DNA of 49,356 nt from an uncultured Clostridia bacterium (GTDB lineage Bacteria > Bacillota > Clostridia > Oscillospirales > Acutalibacteraceae). The notes beneath the pieces are model-generated. The model was not told the DNA's origin, searched no databases, and worked only from the letters and a program-made list of their open reading frames with translations. A program made the translations under genes and the position numbers. The number at the start of each line of letters is the position of its first letter. Positions within the stretch are counted from its first letter, which is position 1. Where the stretch lies: assembly GCA_904399395.1 (NCBI GenBank), contig CAJFPJ010000081.1, positions 1 to 49,356 on the forward strand, in the 5' to 3' direction. Below are positions 17,306 to 25,251 of the stretch, piece after piece.

Positions 17306-17494
17306 TCAGACAGCTCTTGTAACCTTGCCGGAACGCAAGCAGCGGGTGCAGGCGTAAATACGCTTAGGGCTACCATTCACAATCGCCTTCACTCTTTTGA
17401 TGTTCGGCTTCCAAGCTCTGTTGGAACGTCTGTGAGAGTGAGATACCCTGATGCCGAAAGTAATTTCCTTGCCACAAACATCACACTTTGCCAT
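17306..17494 (-). CDS. rpmB: 50S ribosomal protein L28
   Basis: A 62-residue protein with MAKCDVCGKEITFGIRVSHSHRRSNR at its start and CTRCLRSGKVTR at its end. The two CxxC pairs form the zinc-binding type. AAAGGAGG is the SD. In Bacillus, rpmB lies next to spoVM after thiN. Here it is about 24 kb away from that locus, monocistronic, with its own promoter. Confidence 0.98.
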   Translation of the reverse strand: MAKCDVCGKEITFGIRVSHSHRRSNRAWKPNIKRVKAIVNGSPKRIYACTRCLRSGKVTRAV

Positions 17495-17540
17495 GTGTCT
17501 GCACCTCCTTTAAAGGTCAGTTCGTATTGCAACAGTTAGT

Positions 17541-17569
17541 ATTCTATCAGATTTATGCTCCAAATGCAA
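17541..17569 (-). promoter_or_regulatory. rpmB promoter
   Basis: Minus strand: TTGCAT (17569-17564), 17 nt, TAGAAT (17546-17541). The leader to the ATG is about 40 nt. Confidence 0.7.
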
Positions 17570-17617
17570 GAGTTTTTTTGCGGAAACCTGTCTTTTTCGT
17601 GTAGAAGGCTCCTCGAC

Positions 17618-17647
17618 TTGCTTTTTTCAACCCACCTGTATTATAAT
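17618..17647 (+). promoter_or_regulatory. promoter of the M50 protease-scpAB run
   Basis: TTGCTT (17618-17623), 18 nt, TATAAT (17642-17647). It is divergent from rpmB. Confidence 0.65.
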
Positions 17648-17730
17648 ACACAGTAAAAAGGGAAGTATTATCCAGTGAGCGGCACAGATGGGGCTGTGCT
17701 TCCCAGAAATGAACTCGGAGGAATTACAGT

Positions 17731-18432
17731 ATGCTTATTAATGCGTTCCGAAGCCTTCTTTCCGGCGGAGGGATAGACTGGCTCAGCGTTTTTTCGCAGA
17801 TTTTGGCTTGCTTGTTTATCATTTTGATTGTTCTCCCCATTCATGAGTTTGCCCATGGTTGGGTGGCGCATAAGCTTGGCGATGATACTCCCAAATGGCA
17901 GGGAAGGCTTACTCTGAATCCCTTGGCCAGTCTGGATCCCCTGGGCTCTTTGGGCATCCTCCTTTTTGGCATCGGCTGGGCCAAGCCTGTGCAGATCAAT
18001 GCGCGAAATTTTAAAAATCCCAAAAGAGATATGGCAATAACAGCGGCGGCCGGCCCCATCAGCAATATTCTTGCGGCTTTTGTGGGAATGCTGATATTCA
18101 ATGTGATCCGCTTGTTTGCAGAGTTCCTGCCTTGGCAGGTGCGGCTTTTCATCCAGATCTTTTTTAGTTATTATGTTTCTATTAACATTATGCTGGCAGT
18201 TTTTAATCTTCTGCCGATTCCTCCACTGGATGGCTCCCGAATCGTGGGTGCATTTCTCTCCGACCGGGCGCTGTATACGTATTACCGGTATCAGAATTTT
18301 ATTATGATCGGCCTTTTTGTGTTGCTATTTTCCGGTGTTTTGGATGTGCCTCTTACTTGGCTGCAAAATGTTGTGGGAGGAGGCCTTCAATGGTTGGCAA
18401 ATCTTCCTTTTGAGGCTTTTGGAGTTCTCTGA
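17731..18432 (+). CDS. site-2 protease family (M50) membrane metalloprotease
   Basis: A 233-residue, multi-pass intramembrane zinc protease of the short YwhC-like type. The zinc motif HEFAH (H38-E39...H42) lies at the end of the first hydrophobic helix. The third ligand is in the later PPLDGSRI motif (the NPDG equivalent), near residue 170. No PDZ or CBS domain is attached. Members without extra domains have few known substrates. It precedes scpA with a 3-nt overlap (stop TGA/ATG), an arrangement common in Clostridia. CGGAGGAA is the SD. Confidence 0.93.
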   Translation: MLINAFRSLLSGGGIDWLSVFSQILACLFIILIVLPIHEFAHGWVAHKLGDDTPKWQGRLTLNPLASLDPLGSLGILLFGIGWAKPVQINARNFKNPKRDMAITAAAGPISNILAAFVGMLIFNVIRLFAEFLPWQVRLFIQIFFSYYVSINIMLAVFNLLPIPPLDGSRIVGAFLSDRALYTYYRYQNFIMIGLFVLLFSGVLDVPLTWLQNVVGGGLQWLANLPFEAFGVL

Positions 18433-19145
18433 TGATGGAAAAAGAAAAACTTTCCTATAAGCTTGAAAATTTTGAGGGGCCTTTGGATCTGCTGCTCTTC
18501 CTGATTGCAAAGAAAAAGCTGCAGATTGTAGATATCTCCATTTCTGAATTGGTAGATCAATATATGGAACAGATAGAGGCCATGCGGGAACAGGACATGG
18601 ATATTGCCAGCGAATTTGTAGAAATGGCTGCTCGGCTGGTATATATCAAAACGGTTTCTCTTCTTCCGAAACACGAAGAAGCAGAAGAGCTGAAAAAAGA
18701 ACTGGAAGGGCAGCTGCTGGAGTATCAGGAGTGCAAACGTGTGGCGGCGCAGCTTTCCAAAATGATTTCCTTTGATGCATATACAAGAGAGCCTGCGGAA
18801 ATCGAGCCGGACCGGCGCTATAAACGGAAACACACCTGCATGGAACTATTGGAAGCCTATCAAAATGCTGTGGGGAGAGGGAAGAAGGCTCTTCCGCCAA
18901 CAGCAGAAACCTTTTCTGGCATTGTTTCTCATAGGATTGTGTCCGTGGCCTCCCAAATTATCTCCGTTTTGAGAAAGCTCTGGAAAAGAAGTGCTGTGCC
19001 CTACGACAGCTTATTTGAAGAAAAAAAGGAACGCTCTGAATTAGTTGCTACTTTTTTGGCAATTCTCGAATTGATAAAGGGAAAGCGGATTCGGGTGGAG
19101 GAAGGAAAAACGCCTATGGTAAAAATGGCAGAGAAACGGCGGTAA
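18432..19145 (+). CDS. scpA: segregation and condensation protein A
   Basis: A 237-residue kleisin that bridges the SMC heads and ScpB in the condensin complex. The N-terminal LENFEGPLDLLLFLI (about 12-26) is the family signature and binds the SMC neck. The middle is acidic and helical (HEEAEELKKELEGQ). The C-terminal winged-helix (FLAILELIKGKRIRV) binds the SMC cap. The start overlaps the protease stop, and a second ATG follows immediately. ScpB follows after 5 nt. Confidence 0.96.
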   Translation: MMEKEKLSYKLENFEGPLDLLLFLIAKKKLQIVDISISELVDQYMEQIEAMREQDMDIASEFVEMAARLVYIKTVSLLPKHEEAEELKKELEGQLLEYQECKRVAAQLSKMISFDAYTREPAEIEPDRRYKRKHTCMELLEAYQNAVGRGKKALPPTAETFSGIVSHRIVSVASQIISVLRKLWKRSAVPYDSLFEEKKERSELVATFLAILELIKGKRIRVEEGKTPMVKMAEKRR

Positions 19146-19150
19146 TTTCT

Positions 19151-19750
19151 ATGGACATAATGGATGAGCAAATTCTGAAAGGAATGGTGGAAGCCATTCT
19201 GTTTGCAAGCGGAGATCCTGTTTCCGGCGAGCGTATCGCCCAGGTGCTGGGGCTGGATAAAGAGGATGCGGAAGAAGTTCTGAAGGATACTATGGAATCC
19301 TTTAATCGGAAAGAGGGCGGCGTCCGTATTATCCGGCTGGATGATACGTATCAGATGTGCAGTAATCCGGCGTATGCCTCTTGTGTCCGGGAAGCGCTGG
19401 AACTTAGGAGGAATACGCCGTTATCCCAAGCGGCAATGGAGGTCTTGGCGGTGATCGCCTATAATCAGCCTGTAACGAAGGCTTTTGTGGAGCAGATACG
19501 AGGGGTGGATTGTTCCGGTGTAATCGGAAGCCTTTCCAGTAAGGGGTTGATTGAGGAAAGGGGAAGGCTGGAACTGCCTGGCAGGCCTCTTTTATATGGA
19601 ACTACTCCGGATTTTTTGCGTTGCCTGAACATATCGTCTCTGGAGGAACTCCCTCCCTTGCCGGAAAGACAGCGCGAAGGGGATACGCCTTTGGAGGAAG
19701 AGGATGACTCTGGAACGGAGGAGATGGTGGAAACAGATGCTTCTCTTTAA
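19151..19750 (+). CDS. scpB: segregation and condensation protein B
   Basis: A 199-residue protein with two winged-helix domains that dimerises on ScpA. Typical segments are VEAILFASGDPVSGERIAQVLG near the N-terminus, then LSQAAMEVLAVIAYNQPVTKAFVEQIRGVD (about 98-127) and GRPLLYGTTPDFLRCLNISSLEELPPLP. The acidic tail is variable. It lies directly after scpA, as usual. Confidence 0.97.
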   Translation: MDIMDEQILKGMVEAILFASGDPVSGERIAQVLGLDKEDAEEVLKDTMESFNRKEGGVRIIRLDDTYQMCSNPAYASCVREALELRRNTPLSQAAMEVLAVIAYNQPVTKAFVEQIRGVDCSGVIGSLSSKGLIEERGRLELPGRPLLYGTTPDFLRCLNISSLEELPPLPERQREGDTPLEEEDDSGTEEMVETDASL

Positions 19751-19778
19751 GTGGTAAACAGGAAAGGAGGCAGGATAG

Positions 19779-20462
19779 GTGATCGTTCTTTGGATATTGG
19801 TGAGCCTTCTAGCTTTCCTTTTTGTTCTGACTCTGTTTTCCGTTTCTATTTCCTTTTCGTTTGAAGAAGAAGTGCATCTGGTTATCCGATATTTGTTTTT
19901 TCGCTTCTCTATTCTCCCGGCAAAACACAAGGAGAAGAAGCCTCTTCCCAAACAGGAAGGAAGCCATGCCCAACAATCCCCGAAAAAGAAGGAAAAAAAG
20001 AATCTGTTTAAGGACATACTACAGGAAAAGGGGCTGAAGGGATTCCTGAAAATCCTGCAGGAGGCGGCGAAGCTTTTAGGTGGAAGCCTGCGGAGATTGG
20101 CACGGCATATCAGGTTAAAGACATTTTCGCTGGAAATCGCAGTTTCAACGGAAGACGCGGCGGAAACTGCCATACAGTATGGCAAAGTGTGCTCTGCTGT
20201 TTATCCGGCTGCCAGCGTAGTGGTATCTTCTACGGCCTGCAGCCAGTACACGGTGGACATACGCCCGGATTTTGATAGCGGTTCCAGCAGGATCCGTGCC
20301 GGAGCAGAATTGAAAGTGCGGGTTCTGTTTCTGCTTATTACATCCATCTCTCTTTTCTTTAAAGGGATTGCTTTTATGAAACGTTATGAGCTTGCATCTC
20401 TGATAGCCGGGCAGCCGGAAAAGAATACGTGTGAAGACCGTGTGGAATCTGCAGGTTCATAG
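19779..20462 (+). CDS. DUF2953 membrane-anchored protein
   Basis: A 227-residue protein of the DUF2953 family found in spore formers between scpB and ytfJ. An N-terminal transmembrane helix (3-25) is followed by VHLVIRYLFFRFSI, a lysine-rich linker (40-75) and the conserved C-terminal beta-rich part. Function is unknown. The invariant neighbourhood suggests a link with sporulation or the forespore membrane. Translation starts at GTG with AAAGGAGG upstream. Confidence 0.85.
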   Translation: MIVLWILVSLLAFLFVLTLFSVSISFSFEEEVHLVIRYLFFRFSILPAKHKEKKPLPKQEGSHAQQSPKKKEKKNLFKDILQEKGLKGFLKILQEAAKLLGGSLRRLARHIRLKTFSLEIAVSTEDAAETAIQYGKVCSAVYPAASVVVSSTACSQYTVDIRPDFDSGSSRIRAGAELKVRVLFLLITSISLFFKGIAFMKRYELASLIAGQPEKNTCEDRVESAGS

Positions 20463-20522
20463 CGTGCAGGTAGCCCAATATACAGGCGATTGCTGTTTGA
20501 CAGAATTGAAAGGAGAATATTG

Positions 20523-20921
20523 ATGAGCGAACATCCAATTGAAGGCATGATGGATACAACCCTTGAAAAAATTAAACAGATGGTGGATGCGAATACGGTG
20601 ATTGGTGAGCCGGTGGTTTCTCCCGATGGTAGTGTTGTGATTCCAGTTTCTCGGATCAGCTATGGTTTTGCCTCGGGCGGGTCGGATTTTCCCTCCAAAA
20701 AGGCTGTTGACAAATCCTTTTTTGGAGGTGGCGCGGGGGCTGGTGTTACGATCAATCCCGTGGCTTTTATTGCGATCCACGATGGAAACATCCGGTTGCT
20801 GCAGATTGATCCCTGTTCCTCTTCTTTGGATCGGGCTATCAATATGGTCCCAGATGTGGTGGAAACGGTGACAGGCCTTTTGAAGAAAAAGGACAACTCC
20901 GGCCAGACAGAGGAGAAATAG
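20523..20921 (+). CDS. ytfJ: YtfJ/GerW family sporulation protein
   Basis: A 132-residue member of the GerW/YtfJ family; in Bacillus it is a forespore protein needed for normal germination. Characteristic parts are HPIEGMMDTTLEKIKQMVDANTVIGEPV at the start, the glycine-rich GGSDF and GGGAGAGVTINPVAFIAI, and a short charged tail. I chose the ATG at 20523 over the in-frame TTG at 20490 because of AAAGGAGA just upstream. It sits between DUF2953 and a D,D-carboxypeptidase, as in other Clostridia. Confidence 0.93.
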   Translation: MSEHPIEGMMDTTLEKIKQMVDANTVIGEPVVSPDGSVVIPVSRISYGFASGGSDFPSKKAVDKSFFGGGAGAGVTINPVAFIAIHDGNIRLLQIDPCSSSLDRAINMVPDVVETVTGLLKKKDNSGQTEEK

Positions 20922-20992
20922 CCATTCTCCTTTTGTATTTATTTCTGAATCTGCCTGCCTGTGCATATGATGTACGGGCAGGTGATTAAAAT

Positions 20993-22135
20993 TTGAAGAA
21001 AAAATGTATAGCTGTTTTTGTCGCAATGCTGCTTGTTTTGACGGGGGCGGCCGTTCCCGAACCGGTGCGGGCCGAAGAAGTCCTTTCTCTTTCGGCGAAA
21101 TCCGCTGTTCTAATGGATGCTTCTACGGGGCGCATCCTCTACGCATCGAATCCAGATGAACAGCTTGCTATGGCCAGCACTACGAAGATCATGACAGCTC
21201 TTCTGACCCTGGAAGAAGCAGAGAAGGAGAACAAAGCTGTAAAAATCACCCGGGAAATGGTTCAGGTGGAGGGCTCTTCCATGGGATTAAAGGAAGGCAA
21301 TATCCTGAGCCTGTGGGATTTGGCTGCCGGTATGCTGGCTGTTTCAGGGAACGATGCGGCCAATTCGGCGGCTATCGCCATTTCTGGTTCAAAGGAAGGT
21401 TTTGCGGAAAAAATGAACTGCAAAGCCCGGGAACTGGGAATGGAGCATACAAATTTTGTGACGCCTTCAGGTCTGGATGATGAAGAGCATTATTCCACCG
21501 CCAGAGATATGGCGATTCTAGCGCGCAATGCTCTAGAAAATCCGGAATTTGCGTCTATTGTCTCTCAGCCCACCATTCGTGTTACATACCAGTCTCCGGA
21601 GCAGTCCTGTGTCTTTACAAATCATAATAAATTGTTGCGGATGTATGAGGGATGCATTGGGGTCAAGACTGGCTTTACAAAGAAAGCTGGCCGGTGCCTG
21701 GTTTCCGCTGCAGAAAGGAATGGTGTTCGTCTGGTGGCGGTTACGCTCAATGCTCCTGACGATTGGAACGACCATATGGCAATGTTTGACTATGGTTTTT
21801 CCAAAATGACTGCCTATACGCCGGATGAATCCGCCTGCCGAATTTCTGTCCCCGTGGTGGGAGGAGAAACGGGAACCGTGTTCGTGAAGGGGGAAGCTGG
21901 CACGCGTGTTAGCCTCCTGAAGGAGGAAGAAGCCTCCCTGAGCCGTAAGGTGGAGCTGCCGCGCTTTTTATATGCGGGTTTGAAAAAAGGGGAAATTGTG
22001 GGCCGGGTAGTATATTGCGCGGGAAATGTGGAAATTGCTTCCATTCCCTTGAAAACGGAAACAGCTGTGGCCTTTGTGAAGCGGGAAAAATCCCTGTGGG
22101 AAAAGATTTGCGACTGGTTTGCCGGTCTGTTTTGA
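20993..22135 (+). CDS. D-alanyl-D-alanine carboxypeptidase (second copy, DacB/DacF type)
   Basis: A 380-residue exported S11 peptidase. A signal peptide ends near VRAEE (residue 28). The active-site triad is S62-T-T-K65, SGN in AVSGNDAANSAA (about 118) and KTG in GVKTGFTKKAGR (about 225). The PBP5_C domain is followed by a C-terminal amphipathic anchor (SLWEKICDWFAGLF). It starts at TTG, with AGGTGA as SD. It follows ytfJ, so a role in the forespore or cortex wall is plausible, but it may serve vegetative cells. It has the same domain order as the copy at 9045 but is clearly diverged from it. Confidence 0.93.
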   Translation: MKKKCIAVFVAMLLVLTGAAVPEPVRAEEVLSLSAKSAVLMDASTGRILYASNPDEQLAMASTTKIMTALLTLEEAEKENKAVKITREMVQVEGSSMGLKEGNILSLWDLAAGMLAVSGNDAANSAAIAISGSKEGFAEKMNCKARELGMEHTNFVTPSGLDDEEHYSTARDMAILARNALENPEFASIVSQPTIRVTYQSPEQSCVFTNHNKLLRMYEGCIGVKTGFTKKAGRCLVSAAERNGVRLVAVTLNAPDDWNDHMAMFDYGFSKMTAYTPDESACRISVPVVGGETGTVFVKGEAGTRVSLLKEEEASLSRKVELPRFLYAGLKKGEIVGRVVYCAGNVEIASIPLKTETAVAFVKREKSLWEKICDWFAGLF

Positions 22136-22175
22136 AAAAACAGCCATGGCAGGCCGATATATAAAGGATGAGGGT

Positions 22176-22940
22176 ATGGCAAAGAATGTAAGACTACAAA
22201 AGTATCTTGCGGAAAGCGGAGTTGCTTCTCGCAGAAAAGCGGAAGAACTGATTGCGGCAGGCGAAGTAAAGGTAAATGGAGTTGCCGCCAAAATAGGGGA
22301 TAAAGTAGACCCTGGCAAGGATAAGGTGACCTTCCGCGGTAAACTCGTGGAAAGCGCTTCCAGACCGGTGTATATAATGCTACACAAACCTAGGGGCTTT
22401 ATCACCACTATGAACGATGAACGGAACAGGAAATGCGTGGCCGGGCTTGTGGAAGAGGTGCCCGGCCGCGTGTATCCCATAGGCCGGCTGGATAAAGATT
22501 CGGAGGGGCTTCTCCTCATGACCAATGACGGCGACTTTGCAAATGCCATGATGCATCCCTCCCATCATGTGCCCAAAACATACCGGGTTACTGTTCGCCC
22601 GGCTATAACAGAAGAGCAGCTTACGCTTCTCTCCGTAGGGCTGGAGATAGATGGGCGGATGACGGCTCCTGCCCGGGTCAGGGTGCTTTCCCAAAGCAAC
22701 GGGCGTGTTGTGCTGGAAATGGTGCTGTATGAAGGCCGAAACCGGGAGATCCGAAAAATGTGTGAAACTTTGGGGCTGGAAGTAGCCCGGCTGAAGAGGA
22801 TTGCCGTAGGCCCCGTGAAACTGGGAATGCTGCAGCCGGGAAAATGGCGGGAACTGACAAAAGAAGAAATACGAGCTTTAAAACGAGAAGCAGCGGGGAT
22901 GGCGGAAAACCGGCCTCAGAAGGGAAAGGGACGCAGATGA
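22176..22940 (+). CDS. rluB: rRNA pseudouridine synthase, RluB type
   Basis: A 254-residue protein. The N-terminal S4 RNA-binding domain (VRLQKYLAESGVASRRKAEELI, about 4-60) is followed by the RsuA/RluB catalytic domain. The catalytic aspartate lies in GRLDKDSEGLLLMTNDG near 105, and the C-terminal motif YEGRNREIRKMCETLG is intact. It converts a uridine of 23S rRNA helix 89 to pseudouridine. The open frame extends upstream to 22119 but lacks a ribosome site there. A basic tail (KGKGRR) ends the protein and overlaps the next gene by four bases (ATGA). Confidence 0.94.
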   Translation: MAKNVRLQKYLAESGVASRRKAEELIAAGEVKVNGVAAKIGDKVDPGKDKVTFRGKLVESASRPVYIMLHKPRGFITTMNDERNRKCVAGLVEEVPGRVYPIGRLDKDSEGLLLMTNDGDFANAMMHPSHHVPKTYRVTVRPAITEEQLTLLSVGLEIDGRMTAPARVRVLSQSNGRVVLEMVLYEGRNREIRKMCETLGLEVARLKRIAVGPVKLGMLQPGKWRELTKEEIRALKREAAGMAENRPQKGKGRR

Positions 22941-23329
22941 TTACAATTCTTCCGGCCACAGAACCGGATAAAAGCAGATATCTTGAAAGGACAGGCCTAC
23001 TCGCAGAAGTTTGTGAACTGCTTTTGATGAAAGATGGAAGCGTAGTTCTGGGTGGGGTCGCCGTAGCGGTTCAACATTCGGAACTGGTTATTCATCGGCT
23101 TTTTGTGGAAGGAGCAGAGCTTTCTTCCTTAACAGCGGAACAGCGTTTTATTGCAGACAGCCTTCTGCGCGCGGCTGCATCCTTTGGGGCGAATCAATGC
23201 GCATACCGCATTGTCTCCCGGCAGTGGGAAGGGGAAGAGTTTTTCCGGGCGGAAGGGTTTTCGGAGGATAGTTCTGGCAGGATGGTTCTTCCTACTTCCT
23301 CTATTGTAAAAATTTGTAAAGAATCGTAA
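22937..23329 (+). CDS. small GNAT-like protein
   Basis: A 130-residue protein starting in an ATGA overlap with the preceding pseudouridine synthase gene, so translationally coupled. The fold resembles a minimal acetyltransferase: a central strand (VIHRLFVEGAE), helix (QRFIADSLLRAAASFGANQCAYR) and a C-terminal FFRAEGFSEDSSGRM, like the FYxxxGF end of GNAT domains. However, the acetyl-CoA pyrophosphate loop is not evident, so activity is doubtful. Function unknown. Confidence 0.7.
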   Translation: MITILPATEPDKSRYLERTGLLAEVCELLLMKDGSVVLGGVAVAVQHSELVIHRLFVEGAELSSLTAEQRFIADSLLRAAASFGANQCAYRIVSRQWEGEEFFRAEGFSEDSSGRMVLPTSSIVKICKES

Positions 23330-23347
23330 CCTTTTTAGGAATATGCC

Positions 23348-23376
23348 TTGCCAAGGGGTAGAGAAAATAGTATAAT
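23348..23376 (+). promoter_or_regulatory. promoter of the biotin-dependent carboxyltransferase genes
   Basis: TTGCCA (23348-23353), 17 nt, perfect TATAAT (23371-23376). Confidence 0.75.
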
Positions 23377-23427
23377 AACTTTAATTGCTGTATTTTATTC
23401 GAGCTGATCATAGAAGGAGGAATTTTC

Positions 23428-24783
23428 ATGAGTAACGTTGGCAATGCGGAGCTCTTGCAGAAAATTCGCGAGGAAGCGAAAAATACTGCGGGATATAAGC
23501 GCATTACTGCATTATTCGACGAAGGAACATTCAATGAGATCGACGGCCTTGCCAAATCCGGGGATGGATTGGCAGAAGTAGTCGCCGGTTTCGGCTTGGT
23601 AGACGATTGCCCTGTGTATGCGTTTGCGCAGAACAGCGATGTGGCTGGAGGCGCTATGAGCAAAGCCCAGGCTGCAAAGATCAAAAAGGTGTATGATCTG
23701 GCTGTCAAGACGGGGGCACCGGTGGTTGGTATTTATGATTCCATTGGTGGCCGCTTGAAGGAAGGCGCGGATATGCTGGCTGCCTATGGAGAGATTCTGA
23801 AGAACAGCAGTGCGCTTTCCGGTGTCGTTCCGCAGATTTCCCTTGTGCTCGGCCCCTGCATCGGTACCTCTGCTATGATCGCTGCGAATGCTGATATCCT
23901 TGTGATGAGCAAAAAAGGTGAGCTGACTATCGCCACCAGCGGTGCCGGCGCTTCTGCCGAAGAGGCTGCAGCTTCTGGTGCTTGCAGCATTCTGAAGGAT
24001 ACGGAAGAGGAGGCTGTGGCGGCTGTCCGTCAGCTTTTGACGGTCCTGCCTTCTAACAATCTTTCCGGTGTTCCCGTGGTAGAGTTTGAGGCAGCTTCCG
24101 AGGCAGATGTGCCAGCTGGTGCTTCTGCTGCAGATGTAATTGAGCTGATTTCTGATCCGGAATCCTTTATGGAATTGAATGCGGCTTTCGGAAGTGCCGC
24201 TAAGGTAGGCGTTTCTACGATTTCCGGCGCAGTAGTGGGTATGGCTGCTTATACTGGTGTTCTGGATGCAGACGCTTGTTCCAAAGCTGCCCGCTTTGTT
24301 CGTTTCTGCGATGCGTTCTCCATTCCGGTGGTTTCCTTTGTGGATGCCTCTGAATTTGCTTCGCTGCGTGAGGCCGTGAAGCTCAGCAACGCTTATGCAG
24401 AGGCTACTTGTGCAAAGGTAACAGTGGTTACCGGAAGCGCATATGGCCCCGTATATATTGCTCTTTCTGGCCGCGGCGCCAATGCGGACTGCACTATCGC
24501 TTGGGCAAATGCCGTGGTATCTCCTATTGCTCCGGCTGCCGCAGCTTTGTTCCTGCATAACGGCGATTTGAAAGGTTCACAGGATCCCAATGGGGACCGT
24601 GCAAAGCTGATTGAGGAATATAAGGCGACGGAGGCTACTCCTATTGCCGCTGCAGCTCAGGGCTATATTGAAGATGTGATCGCTCCTGAGGAGACCAGAG
24701 CTAAGGTTATTGCAAACCTGGCTATGCTTTCCGCCAAGAGAGTTTCCAATCTGCCCAAGAAGCACAGCAATATTCAGTTATAA
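23428..24783 (+). CDS. divergent acyl-CoA-type carboxyltransferase subunit
   Basis: A 451-residue crotonase-fold protein. It aligns along its length with the 12S/MmdA beta subunits of transcarboxylase, methylmalonyl-CoA decarboxylase and propionyl-CoA carboxylase (usually about 510-520 residues). Conserved pieces are YDSIGGRLKEGADMLAAYGEI (family DSGGARIQEG), VVPQISLVLGPC, and the C-terminal ATPIAAAAQGYIEDVIAPEETR with LPKKHSN. Key glycine motifs differ: GGASY is GTSAM, the PGFLPG segment is shortened to DASEFASL, and YGGSY is YGPVY. The N-terminal helical region is also short. It heads a three-gene set with a biotin carrier and an OadA-like subunit. It may act on an unusual acyl-CoA or be mainly structural. 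Codon use matches a highly expressed gene. AGAAGGAGGA is the SD. Confidence 0.82.
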   Translation: MSNVGNAELLQKIREEAKNTAGYKRITALFDEGTFNEIDGLAKSGDGLAEVVAGFGLVDDCPVYAFAQNSDVAGGAMSKAQAAKIKKVYDLAVKTGAPVVGIYDSIGGRLKEGADMLAAYGEILKNSSALSGVVPQISLVLGPCIGTSAMIAANADILVMSKKGELTIATSGAGASAEEAAASGACSILKDTEEEAVAAVRQLLTVLPSNNLSGVPVVEFEAASEADVPAGASAADVIELISDPESFMELNAAFGSAAKVGVSTISGAVVGMAAYTGVLDADACSKAARFVRFCDAFSIPVVSFVDASEFASLREAVKLSNAYAEATCAKVTVVTGSAYGPVYIALSGRGANADCTIAWANAVVSPIAPAAAALFLHNGDLKGSQDPNGDRAKLIEEYKATEATPIAAAAQGYIEDVIAPEETRAKVIANLAMLSAKRVSNLPKKHSNIQL

Positions 24784-24809
24784 TAGAACCGATTAGGAGG
24801 ATAACGATC

Positions 24810-25205
24810 ATGAAAAATCTTAAGATTACCGTTAATGGTGTAGCGTATGATGTTCAGGTAGAAGAGACAAACGGCGCAGCGGTTCCTGCTGCTCCGGCTG
24901 CGGCTCCTGCTCCCGCACCGGCTGCAGCCCCTAAGGCTGCACCTGCTGCTCCTAAAGCTGAGGCTCCCAAGGCAGCAGCTCCTGCTGCTGGCGCAGAGGT
25001 AATTTCTTCTCCTATGCCCGGCACCATTGTGAACACTATGGTATCTGCTGGACAGGTTGTTAAGAAGGGCGATGTGCTGGTGGTTCTGGAAGCTATGAAG
25101 ATGGAAAATGAGATCATGGCTCCTCACGATGCTACCGTCGCCGCTGTGCATGTCAACAAGGGCGATAGCGTTGAATCTGGCACACCGTTGGTATCTCTCC
25201 AGTAA
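24810..25205 (+). CDS. biotin carboxyl carrier protein
   Basis: A 131-residue carrier. A short N-terminal domain (KNLKITVNGVAYDVQVEE) resembles the start of 1.3S/gamma-type carriers. It is joined by a flexible Ala/Pro/Lys linker of about 40 residues to a biotinyl domain. The biotinylation site is the lysine in EAMKMEN near residue 97, framed by the usual SSPMPGTIV and VNKGDSVESG turns. It shuttles carboxyl groups between the OadA-like and acyl-CoA carboxyltransferase subunits. AGGAGG is the SD. Confidence 0.95.
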   Translation: MKNLKITVNGVAYDVQVEETNGAAVPAAPAAAPAPAPAAAPKAAPAAPKAEAPKAAAPAAGAEVISSPMPGTIVNTMVSAGQVVKKGDVLVVLEAMKMENEIMAPHDATVAAVHVNKGDSVESGTPLVSLQ

Positions 25206-25251
25206 AGAGATTGGGTAAATGTCCAAAAATAATCGAAGGAGAGAATAAAGA

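Noticed and set aside
20457-21026. 189-codon minus-strand frame opposite ytfJ
   Set aside because: It is a shadow of the well-supported ytfJ coding sequence.
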